From: Streptomyces sp. Edi4
GTDB taxonomy: Bacteria > Actinomycetota > Actinomycetes > Streptomycetales > Streptomycetaceae
Reading direction: 5' to 3'
NCBI RefSeq assembly: GCF_040253615.1
Contig: NZ_JBEJGY010000004.1
Location: 4,588,001-4,652,000 of the forward strand
DNA length: 64,000 nt
Shown: one piece after another, positions 42,270 to 50,341 of the stretch
Layout of the letters: each line of letters starts with the position of its first letter
Numbering within the stretch: the stretch's first letter is position 1
Notes under the pieces: model-generated
Seen by the model: the letters and a program-made list of their open reading frames with translations, nothing else
The model's database searches: none
Told to the model about the DNA's origin: nothing
Translations under genes and position numbers: made by a program

Positions 42270-42839
42270 ATGCACCTCTTCGCCGCCGTGCTCGCGCCCC
42301 CGGAGGCTCTGGACGAACTCGGGCGCGCGGCACGGGAGTTGGCGACACTGCCCGGGGCCGGCGCACTGCGCTGGACGGAGCGGGAGGCCCGGCACCTCAC
42401 CCTCGCCTTCCTCGGCGAGGTCGACGAGCCGGTCCTGGCCGAGCTGCACGCGCGGCTCGCCCGGGCGGCCCGCCGCACCAATCCGTTCACCCTGCGCCTG
42501 CACGGCGGCGGCCGCTTCGACGGGCGCGCCCCGTGGACCCCGGTCGCCGACGGCCTCGACGAACTGCGGCTGCTCGCCGAACGCGCGGTCGCCGCGGCCC
42601 GTCGCTCAGGCATCCCGATGGAGCGGCACCGCCGCCATGTGCCGCACCTCACGCCGGCCCGCTCGCGCACCCCGGTCGACCTGCGGCCGTACGTCGCCGG
42701 GCTCGGCGCGTTTGAGGGGAGCCCCTGGCCGGTCACGGAGTTGACCCTGGTCCGCGGCTTTCTGCCGGGCGGCGGCGTCCCCGGTGAGGGACCCCGGCAC
42801 GAGCCGGTCGGCCGCTGGGCGCTCGGCCCGGCCGGTTAG
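42270..42839 (+). CDS. thpR: RNA 2',3'-cyclic phosphodiesterase
   Basis: This 189-residue member of the 2H phosphoesterase superfamily hydrolyses 2',3'-cyclic phosphates of RNA or tRNA fragments. The two H-x-T motifs are visible: REARHLTLAFLGEV (H42, T44) and RHVPHLTPARSR (H126, T128). The start MHLFAAVLAPPEAL is typical. ATG 42270 has no ribosome binding site and lies 16 bp after a long palindrome, so the message may be leaderless. A tiny gene begins 9 bp after its stop. Confidence 0.9.
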   Translation: MHLFAAVLAPPEALDELGRAARELATLPGAGALRWTEREARHLTLAFLGEVDEPVLAELHARLARAARRTNPFTLRLHGGGRFDGRAPWTPVADGLDELRLLAERAVAAARRSGIPMERHRRHVPHLTPARSRTPVDLRPYVAGLGAFEGSPWPVTELTLVRGFLPGGGVPGEGPRHEPVGRWALGPAG

Positions 42840-42848
42840 GCTCAAGGG

Positions 42849-42935
42849 GTGGACCCGAAGACCAGGAACCGGATCATGGCCAGTGTGCTCGTGCTGATGT
42901 TCGTCGTGGTGGCGGTGGCGGCCGCCACTCGCTGA
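42849..42935 (+). CDS. Very small single-helix membrane protein
   Basis: This 28-residue frame from GTG 42849 reads MDPKTRNRIMASVLVLMFVV followed by VAVAAATR. A charged head precedes one transmembrane helix. Such KTRNRIMA-x-VLVLMFVVV microproteins recur next to thpR-type genes in Streptomyces as I recall, and the codon bias is strongly streptomycete. The start lies 9 bp after thpR and has AAGGGG upstream. Function is unknown. Confidence 0.55.
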   Translation: MDPKTRNRIMASVLVLMFVVVAVAAATR

Positions 42936-43048
42936 CGCCACTCGCTGACCGCCGCCCGCTGACCGCTCTCCGTGACCGCCCTCGCGCCGTGGCCTGGCGT
43001 CGCCGTCCGGTACGTACCGTCCGATCCGCAGGCCCTGGAGGTGCCCGA

Positions 43049-43921
43049 GTGGCAACCGTCGTGCGTGCCGTACGTGCCGTACGTGCCGTACGTGTCGTGC
43101 GTGCCGTACGTGTCGTGCGTGCCGTACGTGCCGTACGTGTCGTGCGTGCCGTACGTGCCGTACGCGTCGGCGTGCTGGCGGGGTGCGTGCTGATGGTGGC
43201 GGCGGGCTGCGGGGGAGCGTCCGGCGCCGACGCCTCGCGGCCGCCCTCTTCGCCCTCTCCGCCCTCGCGCACTCCCGTTCCCCCGGCCGACCGGGGCCCC
43301 GAGTGCGAGGGCGCCCCGACCGCCGACGGCCTGCACGTCCTGCGCGGCGGCTCGGCCGAGCTGCCCGGCGGGGCCGGCTCGGTGTTGTACAAGGAGGGCG
43401 GCTCGGACGGTACGCACCGGGCGGCCACCCTGACCAACGGCACGGGGACGGGCGCCGCGTGGGCGGGCACCGCGTCCTGGCCCGTGCGCCCCGGGCAGAC
43501 CCTTACGGTCAGCGGCCGGGCCTTCACCGTCTCCCAGATCTGCGCCTACCGGGTCGTCCTCACCCCGAAGGACAAGGCCGCGCCGGCCCCGCCGTCCGCG
43601 TCCCCGGCCGCCGACCCGGACTGGCCGGCCCTGACGGACGGCCGTCTGCGTCTGCGCTTCCACGTCCCGGACACGGACGAGCACGGCGCGATCAGCGCCG
43701 TACTCGAAGACATCGCCGCCGGTCCGGATCGCGCCGACATCGCGGTCACTACCCGCGCCGGCGGGGGCGCCGTCTACCCGGACGCCCGCGTCGGGGACAC
43801 CCTCGAATTCGCGGGCCGGCTCTGGAAGTTGACCGTGATCGACCCGGGTGTCGGCGAACCGTCGGAGGCCAACCCCCGCTCGGGTCACGTGGATCTCCAG
43901 CTGATCGAGCCCTCCCGCTGA
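43049..43921 (+). CDS. Lipoprotein with an expanded Val-Arg-Ala repeat before its signal peptide
   Basis: This 290-residue frame starts at GTG 43049 with GGAGG seven bases upstream. Residues 5-40 are twelve V-R-(A/V) triplets, giving about one Arg every third residue. A hydrophobic core VGVLAGCVLMVAAGC with lipobox VAAGC follows, so the mature lipoprotein begins at about Cys53. The mature part has a Ser/Pro linker and then a beta-rich domain: LHVLRGGSAELPGGAGSVLY, VRPGQTLTVSGRAFTVSQIC, DIAAGPDRADIAVTTRAGGG and VGDTLEFAGRLWKLTVIDPG. No family was recognised. An arginine-rich n-region of this length is abnormal for a signal peptide. A later start could give a normal one, for example a GTG within the last repeat units. 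Confidence 0.7.
   Translation: MATVVRAVRAVRAVRVVRAVRVVRAVRAVRVVRAVRAVRVGVLAGCVLMVAAGCGGASGADASRPPSSPSPPSRTPVPPADRGPECEGAPTADGLHVLRGGSAELPGGAGSVLYKEGGSDGTHRAATLTNGTGTGAAWAGTASWPVRPGQTLTVSGRAFTVSQICAYRVVLTPKDKAAPAPPSASPAADPDWPALTDGRLRLRFHVPDTDEHGAISAVLEDIAAGPDRADIAVTTRAGGGAVYPDARVGDTLEFAGRLWKLTVIDPGVGEPSEANPRSGHVDLQLIEPSR
43061..43168 (+). repeat. Twelve 9-bp tandem repeats
   Basis: The unit GT(G/A)-CGT-G(C/T)C occurs twelve times without interruption and in frame, encoding V-R-(A/V). Because the unit is nine bases, gains or losses would lengthen or shorten the signal-peptide head of the lipoprotein without shifting the frame. The units also create GTACGTGCCGTAC-like near palindromes. Confidence 0.9.
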
Positions 43922-43967
43922 CCGGTCCGGAATTCGAGGTTCCGGACCGGACCGGTGCGTAGAGGCG

Positions 43968-44960
43968 CTACCAGGCGAAGGCCTCGGGGGAGGGCCCGGG
44001 GCCCGGGAAGATGTCGTCGAGCGCGGTCAGGAACCCCTCGGGCAGGTCGAGTTCGACCGCCCGCACCGCCGAGTCCAGCTGCTCAGCCGTACGCGGCCCC
44101 ACGATCGGACCCGCGACGCCGGGCCGGGTGAGCAGCCAGGCGAGCGCCACCTCGGCGGGGTCGAGGTCGTGCTTGGCCGCCAGCTCCTCGTACGCCTGCA
44201 CCCGTCCCCGTACCGCCGGGTCCGCCACGGCCGCCGCCGCGAGACCGCCCTGGGAGCGGCCCGCCGTCCCCTCGCGCTCCTTGCGCAGGATGCCGCCCAG
44301 CATGCCGCCGTGCAGCGGCGACCAGGGGATGACGCCGAGTCCGTACTCCTGGGCGGCCGGGATGATCTCCATCTCGGCGCGGCGTTCGGCGAGGTTGTAG
44401 AGGCACTGCTCGCTGACGAGGCCGAGCCGTCCGGTGCGGGTGGCCAGCTCGTTGGCCTGGGCGATCTTGTAGCCGGGGAAGTTGGAGGAGCCGGCGTAGA
44501 GGATCTTGCCCTGGGTGATCAGGACGTCGATGGCCTGCCAGATCTCCTCGAACGGGGTGGCCCGGTCGACGTGGTGGAACTGGTAGATGTCGATGTGGTC
44601 GGTGCGGAGCCGCCTGAGCGAACCCTCCACCGAGCGGCGGATGTTGACCGCCGAGAGCTTGTGGTGGTTGGGCCAGGGTTCGCCCGCGGCCATGTTGCCG
44701 TTGAGCTTGGTGGCGAGGACGGTCTTGTCGCGCCGGTCGCCGCCCTGGGCGAACCAGCTGCCGATGATCTCCTCGGTACGGCCCTTGTTCTCGCCCCAGC
44801 CGTACACGTTGGCGGTGTCGAAGAAGTTGATGCCGGTGTCGAGCGCGGCGTCCATGATCGCGTGGCTTGTCGCCTCGTCGGTCTGCGGTCCGAAGTTCAT
44901 CGTCCCCAGGACGATCCTGCTGACCTGGAGACCCGTGCGTCCGAGCTGCGTGTACTTCAT
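43968..44960 (-). CDS. Aldo/keto reductase (first of a tandem pair)
   Basis: This 330-residue NADPH-dependent aldo/keto reductase starts MKYTQLGRTGLQVSRIVLGT. The family signatures are GINFFDTANVYGWGENKGRT with the catalytic Asp and Tyr, then LATKLNGNM with Lys, IDIYQFHHVD with His, and LVSEQCLYNLAERRAEMEII. It resembles the YajO/Tas-like AKR11/AKR12 members acting on aldehydes. The start at ATG 44960 was chosen by homology to its neighbour. Its 293-bp block 44321-44613 is nearly identical to 45390-45682 of the second gene. The physiological substrate is unknown. Confidence 0.9.
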   Translation of the reverse strand: MKYTQLGRTGLQVSRIVLGTMNFGPQTDEATSHAIMDAALDTGINFFDTANVYGWGENKGRTEEIIGSWFAQGGDRRDKTVLATKLNGNMAAGEPWPNHHKLSAVNIRRSVEGSLRRLRTDHIDIYQFHHVDRATPFEEIWQAIDVLITQGKILYAGSSNFPGYKIAQANELATRTGRLGLVSEQCLYNLAERRAEMEIIPAAQEYGLGVIPWSPLHGGMLGGILRKEREGTAGRSQGGLAAAAVADPAVRGRVQAYEELAAKHDLDPAEVALAWLLTRPGVAGPIVGPRTAEQLDSAVRAVELDLPEGFLTALDDIFPGPGPSPEAFAW

Positions 44961-45033
44961 GGGCCACAAGCCAACGTCTTCGAGCGCGCTCAAGGCAAGG
45001 GGCCGTACCGGTCCTTTCGCGTGGGTACGCGAC

Positions 45034-46047
45034 CTACCAGGCGAAGGCCTCCGGGGACGGGCCCGGGCCGGGGAAGATCTCGTCGAGGGCGCCGAGCAGT
45101 TCCCCACTCAGCTCCAACTCCAGGGCGCGCAGCGCCGATTCGAAGTGTTCCCGGGTGCGCGGGCCGACGATCGGGCCGGTCACGCCGGGCCGGGTGAGCA
45201 GCCAGGCCAGCGCCACCTCGCCCGGTTCCAGGCGGTGTTGGGTGAGCAGGTTCTCGTACGCCTCGACCCGGGCCCGCACGACCGGGTCGGCCAGGCCCGT
45301 GGCCGAGCGGCCGGGCTTGACCGTGCGCGAGCCGGTGCCTTCGCGCTCCTTGCGCAGCGCGCCGCCGAGCAGCCCCATGTTCAGGGGTGACCAGGGGATG
45401 ACGCCGAGTCCGTACTCCTGGGCGGCCGGGATGATCTCCATCTCGGCGCGGCGTTCGGCGAGGTTGTAGAGGCACTGCTCGCTGACGAGGCCGAGCCGTC
45501 CGGTGCGGGCGGCGACCTCGTTGGCCTGCGCGATCTTGTAGCCGGGGAAGTTGGAGGAGCCGGCGTAGAGGATCTTGCCCTGGGTGATCAGGACGTCGAT
45601 GGCCTGCCAGATCTCCTCGAACGGGGTGGCCCGGTCGACGTGGTGGAACTGGTAGATGTCGATGTGGTCGGTGCGGAGCCGCTTGAGCGAAGCGTCCACG
45701 GCACGGCGGATGTTGACCGCCGACAGCTTGTTGTGGTTGGGCCAGGCCGCCTTGCGCCAGGTCGAGCCGGGCGTCATGTCCCCGTACACCTTGGTGGCAA
45801 GGACGACCTTGTCGCGGCGGTGGGCGCCGCCCGCGAACCAGGAGCCCAGGATCTCCTCGGCGCGGCCCTTGCTGTCGTCGTCGGGACCGTAGATGTTGGC
45901 GGTGTCGAAGAAGTTGACGCCCGCGTCGAGTGCCGCGTCCATGATGGCGTGGCTGGTGTCCTGGTCCGCTTCGAGGCCGAAGTTCATCGTGCCGAGGACG
46001 AGACGGCTGGCCTGGAGTCCGGTGCGTCCGAGCTGTGTGTACTTCAT
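45034..46047 (-). CDS. Aldo/keto reductase (second of a tandem pair)
   Basis: This 337-residue aldo/keto reductase, paralogous to the one at 43968, starts MKYTQLGRTGLQASRLVLGT. The catalytic residues appear in GVNFFDTANIYGPDDDSKGR, LATKVYGDM and IDIYQFHHVD. It has a slightly longer loop (GDMTPGSTWRKAAWP) than the paralogue. The two genes are on the same strand, 73 bp apart, and likely arose by tandem duplication. The near-identical central block suggests later gene conversion. A MarR-type regulator gene lies upstream on the same strand. Confidence 0.9.
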   Translation of the reverse strand: MKYTQLGRTGLQASRLVLGTMNFGLEADQDTSHAIMDAALDAGVNFFDTANIYGPDDDSKGRAEEILGSWFAGGAHRRDKVVLATKVYGDMTPGSTWRKAAWPNHNKLSAVNIRRAVDASLKRLRTDHIDIYQFHHVDRATPFEEIWQAIDVLITQGKILYAGSSNFPGYKIAQANEVAARTGRLGLVSEQCLYNLAERRAEMEIIPAAQEYGLGVIPWSPLNMGLLGGALRKEREGTGSRTVKPGRSATGLADPVVRARVEAYENLLTQHRLEPGEVALAWLLTRPGVTGPIVGPRTREHFESALRALELELSGELLGALDEIFPGPGPSPEAFAW

Positions 46048-46107
46048 ACGGCCATCAAAGCCTGCTCGTGTGCGCTCGAAGCAAGCCCTGACGGTCCGCC
46101 TTCGCGG

Positions 46108-47070
46108 TCAACTCCCCAGCCAGCTCGACGCGTCGAGACGGAAGGCCTCCGGCGGGACGGCGGTACGCAGCGACGCCTCAAGGTCGCGCAGCCGGTCGAG
46201 GCCCAGGGTCTGGGCCCAACTCGCGCGCAGATCGGCGAAGACGGCCGCCGAACGCGCGAGCGCGTCCACACCTCGGGGGGTGAGCCGGACCAGTTTGCGG
46301 CGGGCGTCCCCCGGGTCGTCGGCGCGCTCGGCGTAGCCCAGGGCGATGAGGCGGTCCACGGCCTTGCCGGCGGCCTGCTTGGAGACGCCGAGCCGTCGCC
46401 CGATCTCGCCGGCGGTCGAGCCGGGAAGCCCGATGGCCTGAAGGGCGAAACCGTGCGCGGGCCGCAGGTCGGGGTGCCCCTGACGGGCGAGTTCGGCGTG
46501 CAGCCGGTCGATGAGGGAACGGAATCCGGCGAGGAGGAGCAGGGGGAGCTCGTATCCGGGAGTGTCGGGAGGCGACGCGGCGGGGCGTGGCGCGGCGGGG
46601 GGTGCGGCGGGGCGCGGGGGTGCGGCCGGGGTGGGTGCGGCGTCGGTGGGCTCGGTGCCGGGCGACTTGGCGTCCTGGCCGGCGGCGGTGCGTGGATCGG
46701 GGTTTCGGGCATTGGCGTCCCGGCCAGCGGCGGTGCGTGGACCAGCATCCCGCGCCTCGGCTTTGCCCGCACCGGCACCGCGCGCGCTGGCATCCCGCGC
46801 CTCGGCTTTGCCCGCACCGGCACCGCGCGCACTGGCGTCCCGCGCCTCGGCTTTGCCCGCACCGGCACCGCGCGCGCTGGCATCCCGCGCCGCGGCTTTG
46901 CCCGCACCGGCATCCGGCGCCTCGGCTTTGCCCGCACCGGCATCCGGCGCATCGGCCCTGCGCGCATCGGCATCCGGCGCATCGGCCTTGCCCGCACCGG
47001 CCCCCCGAGGCTCGCCCTTGCGCGGATCGACAACCTGGTTTACCTTTTTTTCGTCAACCACGTTGTCCAT
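46108..47070 (-). CDS. MarR-family regulator with a long repeat-built N-terminal extension
   Basis: This 320-residue protein starts at ATG 47070 (MDNVVDEKKVNQVVDPRKGE). The C-terminal 150 residues are a MarR-type winged helix: FRSLIDRLHAELARQGHPDL, then GSTAGEIGRRLGVSKQAAGK and AVDRLIALGYAERADDPGDA with the wing RRKLVRLTPRG. Before it lies a tail of about 150 residues with Ala, Lys, Asp, Arg and Gly only. It includes three or four copies of DASARGAGAGKAEAR (45-bp units at 46751-46885) and a proline-rich linker. A run of seven A bases sits at codons 8-10. It is divergent from the AhpD-like gene 60 bp away and is its probable regulator. The tail resembles histone-like lysine/alanine tails; whether it binds DNA is unknown. 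Confidence 0.8.
   Translation of the reverse strand: MDNVVDEKKVNQVVDPRKGEPRGAGAGKADAPDADARRADAPDAGAGKAEAPDAGAGKAAARDASARGAGAGKAEARDASARGAGAGKAEARDASARGAGAGKAEARDAGPRTAAGRDANARNPDPRTAAGQDAKSPGTEPTDAAPTPAAPPRPAAPPAAPRPAASPPDTPGYELPLLLLAGFRSLIDRLHAELARQGHPDLRPAHGFALQAIGLPGSTAGEIGRRLGVSKQAAGKAVDRLIALGYAERADDPGDARRKLVRLTPRGVDALARSAAVFADLRASWAQTLGLDRLRDLEASLRTAVPPEAFRLDASSWLGS
46751..46885 (-). repeat. Three 45-bp tandem repeats in the MarR gene
   Basis: Units at 46751-46795, 46796-46840 and 46841-46885 are almost identical (starting CGCGCCTCGGCTTTGCCCGC on the plus strand), and diverged relatives follow to about 46990. The unit is 15 codons, so the frame is kept. It encodes the Ala/Lys/Asp tail of the regulator. 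Confidence 0.85.
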
Positions 47071-47130
47071 CTTAGTTCCGGGTTCCGGCGCAGGCGCGGG
47101 TTCCCGGCCATATGGAAGCAGGGCTTCACC

Positions 47131-47640
47131 ATGTTCACCGAGCACACCCTGGAATCCGCCCCCGCCGCCTCGCGCAAGTCGATGGAGGCCACCATCCGCC
47201 ACCTCGGCCGGCTCACCTCGCCGGTCGCCAGGCTGGCCACGTCCCCGCACCTCCTGGACGGCTTCCTCAAGCTGAACGCCCTCTTCGAGCAGAGCACCCT
47301 CGCGCCGGTGCCGCGCGAGGTCGTCGTCATGACGGTGGCGGCCACCAATGAGTGCCACGTCTGCGTGGCGATGCACGCCGGCCGGCTGCACGAGCTGGGC
47401 GCGGACGATGAGATGGTGGCCGCGCTGCGGGAGCGGCGCGCACTCGCCGTCCCGGAGCTGGAAGCCGTACGCCGCTTCGCCCTCGCGGTCCTGGCGAAGG
47501 CGGGCGGCGTCGAGGAGGAAGCGGTGAAGGACTTCCTCTCCTACGGATACACCGAGCAGAACGCACTCGAAGTGGTCCTCGGCATCGGCACCTACACGCT
47601 GTCCACCTTCGCGAACCGCCTCACGGGCGCGAGCATATGA
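47131..47640 (+). CDS. AhpD-like carboxymuconolactone decarboxylase family protein
   Basis: This 169-residue helical protein of the alkylhydroperoxidase D/carboxymuconolactone decarboxylase family contains EVVVMTVAATNECHVCVAMH with Cys75, Cys78 and His82. These are the peroxidase active-site residues of AhpD. It probably reduces peroxides with help from a disulfide partner. The start at ATG 47131 was preferred (MFTEHTLESAPAASRKSMEA). It is divergent from the MarR-type regulator; the short region between contains CAACCACGTTG (about 47056), a possible operator. Related proteins are common targets of ECF41 sigma factors, and one is encoded at 10756, but they are far apart. Confidence 0.87.
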   Translation: MFTEHTLESAPAASRKSMEATIRHLGRLTSPVARLATSPHLLDGFLKLNALFEQSTLAPVPREVVVMTVAATNECHVCVAMHAGRLHELGADDEMVAALRERRALAVPELEAVRRFALAVLAKAGGVEEEAVKDFLSYGYTEQNALEVVLGIGTYTLSTFANRLTGASI

Positions 47641-47664
47641 GCCCCGGCCCGCTCGGCCGCCGCG

Positions 47665-48342
47665 TCACTGGGAGCCCACGGGGCCGATGTAGGTGCCCGG
47701 GTGGGTCGCGCCGTCCTGGAGCAGGACCGAGGAGCCGGGCCAGGACAGGGTGTGGGAGTGCGTCTCGTCCGGCGGGGTGACCACGATGCCCGTCGGCTTG
47801 AACTCGCGTCCTTCGCCCTGGTGGAAGGGCAGGTAGAAGAGGGTGAAGGTGGTCGTCGCGGCGGGCCGCACGGTGACCGTCGCGGGGTTCTCGGCGGTGC
47901 CGCGCGCCAGGGACCAGCGGGTGGCGCCGCCCACCAGATCGACGCCCGGATAGCCCTTCATCACGCAGGACCTGGCGCCCTTGTTGGTGAGCGTGATGGT
48001 CATGGCGCCCTGGGAACCTCCCGCCCGGACGCCGCTGCCGGGGGCGACGGCGAAGGCGAGCTGGGAGGTCGAGCAGTGCGTGCCGCCGGATCCGGTCCCT
48101 GTGCCGAGTCCGGTGCCGGGCCCGGTGCCCGCGTTCGTGCCGCCGCCGGTGGTGCCGCCGGAGGGGGCCATGCTGCGGCCGCCGTTCACGCCGGGGGGCG
48201 CGGTGGCGGTGCCGGCTCCGGTGCCGGTGCTGCTGGAGACGCCGATGACGGACTGGCCCGAGCCGCCTCCGCAGGCGGTCAGGGTCAGGCCGGCGGTGAG
48301 GACGGCGATCGCGGCCAGGGGGAGGGTGCGCGGGCGCGACAT
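47665..48342 (-). CDS. DUF4232 lipoprotein
   Basis: This 225-residue secreted protein starts MSRPRTLPLAAIAVLTAGLT with lipobox LTAC (Cys24). A Gly/Ser/Thr-rich linker follows. The C-terminal DUF4232 domain has THCSTSQLAFAVAPGSGVRA, GAMTITLTNKGARSCVMKGY and PGVDLVGG, with its two cysteines. It ends LQDGATHPGTYIGPVGSQ. The domain is a beta sandwich anchored to the outer membrane leaflet; function is unknown. It is convergent with the AhpD-like gene. The start at ATG 48342 was chosen at the beginning of the signal peptide. Confidence 0.85.
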   Translation of the reverse strand: MSRPRTLPLAAIAVLTAGLTLTACGGGSGQSVIGVSSSTGTGAGTATAPPGVNGGRSMAPSGGTTGGGTNAGTGPGTGLGTGTGSGGTHCSTSQLAFAVAPGSGVRAGGSQGAMTITLTNKGARSCVMKGYPGVDLVGGATRWSLARGTAENPATVTVRPAATTTFTLFYLPFHQGEGREFKPTGIVVTPPDETHSHTLSWPGSSVLLQDGATHPGTYIGPVGSQ

Positions 48343-48712
48343 GGCGTTTCCTTTCGTTCGCGGTCGGTGGCCGTCCTTTGCGGGGGCGCCGCGTGGACGT
48401 CCGGCTGTCTCTCGCGTGCGGTGGGGCATCTCTGGGACGTGCCGCACCGCCAGACGGTTTCACCGCGCGCCCGCCCCGGCCGTACCGACGCGCCGCCGGG
48501 GCGGGTGGTCCGTGTGACCTGCGTGGGTCCGGGTGATCTGCGGTGCCTCTGTGGTCTGCGGAGCCTGTGTGGTCTGCGGGTCGTGGTTCCGTTCGATTGC
48601 TGGGACGATCGGGTCCGGAGCGCGAGGGTCGCTCGGCGGATGCGTGAGGAGAGACGTCCATGTCGGTGGGGCAAGGCGCGGTGATCCGGTCGCGCGGACG
48701 CGGGGTGCGGTG
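48343..48712. other. Gene-free divergent region
   Basis: No gene is visible in this stretch between the DUF4232 and DUF2786 genes, which face away from each other, so both promoters should lie here. It holds a short degenerate repeat of TGTGGTCTGCGG at about 48541-48586. No operator or riboswitch could be identified. Confidence 0.5.
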
Positions 48713-49828
48713 ATGGACGCGGTGGACCGCGCGTTCGCGGCGGCTCTGTACATCGAGGGTGACGCGGCCCTGGACACCGGCGCCTCGCTGCTCGCTGCCG
48801 CGCCCGACGCCGACGGTGAACTCGCCCTGCGCGGACGGGAGTTCGTGCGGCGCGCCTGGGAGCGGGGGTGGCAGCCCGCCGATGTCGTACGGATCGTACG
48901 GCGGGACCTGGACGAGCCGCACCTCCGCGTCCTGGCCGGCCTGATCCGCGCCGAACTCGCCCGCTACGAACGGCTGCCCGCGCGGTGGCAGGGGCAGGTG
49001 GACGAGCTGGTGCGCGAGGAGTGGCGGGCCGACCGCTTCTCGTACGCCACCGTCGTGCTCGAGCTCTACCGGCTGCTGCTCGCGCTGCCCGCCATCGAGC
49101 CGGCCGGGCCCGTGCCCGGTGCGTCCTTGCTCGGGCCGCCGGCGCACGGCGAACCCAAGACGCTGGGCCGGATCCGGGCGCTGCTGGCCAAGGCGGAGGG
49201 AACGGGGTTCCCCGAGGAGGCGGAGGCGCTGACCGCCAAGGCGCAGGAGCTGATGGCCCGGCACAGCGTGGACGAGGCGCTGCTCGCGGGGCGCGGGCCG
49301 GGCGGGGAGGTGCCGGGGGCGTGCCGGATCGGGGTGGACGCGCCGTACGAGACGGCCAAGGCGATCCTGCTCGACGCGGTTGCGTCCGCGAATCACTGCC
49401 GGGCGGTGTGGAACTCGGCGTTCGGCTTCTCGACGGTGGTCGGGTTCGAGGGCGACCTGGAGGCGGTCGAGATCCTTTACACCTCGCTGCTCGTACAGGG
49501 GACGGCGGCGATGACGAAGGCGGAGGCGGCACAGCGGGCGGGCGGGCGCAAGCGCACGAAGACGTTCCGGCAGTCGTTCCTGCTGGCGTACGCGGGGCGG
49601 CTCGGCGATCTGCTGTCCGTCGCGGCGCGGCATGTGGAGGAGGAGTTCGGGGGCGAGGCGCTGCCGGTGCTGGCGTCGCGGGCGGTGGCGGTGGCGGGGC
49701 GGGCGGAGGAGATGTTTCCGCGGACGGTGGCGACGCGGGTACGGGGTGCGTCCGACGAATCCGGCTGGCGTGACGGCCGCGCGGCAGCCGACCGCGCCCA
49801 CCGCCCCCACCCGGGTCTCCTCCCCTGA
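48713..49828 (+). CDS. DUF2786 domain protein
   Basis: This 371-residue protein starts MDAVDRAFAAALYIEGDAAL at ATG 48713 (GTG 48710 also possible). The centre carries the DUF2786 motif KTLGRIRALLAKAEGTGFPE, then EEAEALTAKAQELMARHSVD. After it comes a conserved C-terminal part: APYETAKAILLDAVASANHC, FSTVVGFEGDLEAVEILYTS and FRQSFLLAYAGRLGDLL. DUF2786 proteins are common in actinobacteria and phages and have no confirmed role. No signal peptide or membrane segment is seen. It is followed by a gap filled with tandem repeats. Confidence 0.8.
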   Translation: MDAVDRAFAAALYIEGDAALDTGASLLAAAPDADGELALRGREFVRRAWERGWQPADVVRIVRRDLDEPHLRVLAGLIRAELARYERLPARWQGQVDELVREEWRADRFSYATVVLELYRLLLALPAIEPAGPVPGASLLGPPAHGEPKTLGRIRALLAKAEGTGFPEEAEALTAKAQELMARHSVDEALLAGRGPGGEVPGACRIGVDAPYETAKAILLDAVASANHCRAVWNSAFGFSTVVGFEGDLEAVEILYTSLLVQGTAAMTKAEAAQRAGGRKRTKTFRQSFLLAYAGRLGDLLSVAARHVEEEFGGEALPVLASRAVAVAGRAEEMFPRTVATRVRGASDESGWRDGRAAADRAHRPHPGLLP

Positions 49829-50341
49829 CCGCCCCGGTCCCCGCCGGGGGGCGCGGGGACGCACGCGCGCCGACCCGCACCCCGCCAGGAGTGCAGGGAT
49901 GCGCGCGGGCCGGCACCGACCCCGCCAGGGGCGCGGGGAACTGCGCGACCGGCCACGCGCGGCCCGCAGCCGGGGTCCCTGGGGCTTCGCCCCAGACCCC
50001 ATTCGGCCTGAAGGGCCTCGTCCTCAATCGCCGGACGGGCTGAGGTTGCCGGTGCGGGCCAGCGTCAGATGCTCAGGGGCGCGGGGAACTGCGCGCCCAG
50101 CCACGCATGGCCCGCAGCCGGGGTCCCTGGGGCTTCGCCCCAGACCCCATTCGGCCTGAAGGGCCTCGTCCTCAATCGCCGGACGGGCTGAGGTTGCCGG
50201 TGCGGGCCAGCGTCAGATGCTCAGGGGCGCGGGGAACTGCGCGACCGGCCACGCACGGTCCGCAGCCGGGGTGCCTGGGGCTTCGCCCCGGACTCCGTTT
50301 CGGCCCGGTGCCAGCCGGGTTCCCGAAGCAGATGAGACGCC
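49829..50341. repeat. Three tandem 148-bp copies of the intergenic repeat
   Basis: The block starting GGGGCGCGGGGAACTGCGCG occurs at 49928, 50076 and 50224, an exact period of 148 bp. Each copy reads through CACGCACGGCCCGCAGCCGG, the hairpin CTGGGGCTTCGCCCCAG and CCTCGTCCTCAATCGCCGGA, then GAGGTTGCCGGTGCGGGCCA. The third copy is cut off at about 50330 before the stop of the CxxC protein gene. There is no gene here. Confidence 0.9.

Noticed and set aside
43061..43168. Short regular repeats that look like a CRISPR-type array
   Set aside because: The unit is 9 bp without spacers and lies in frame inside a protein gene; it is a coding tandem repeat.
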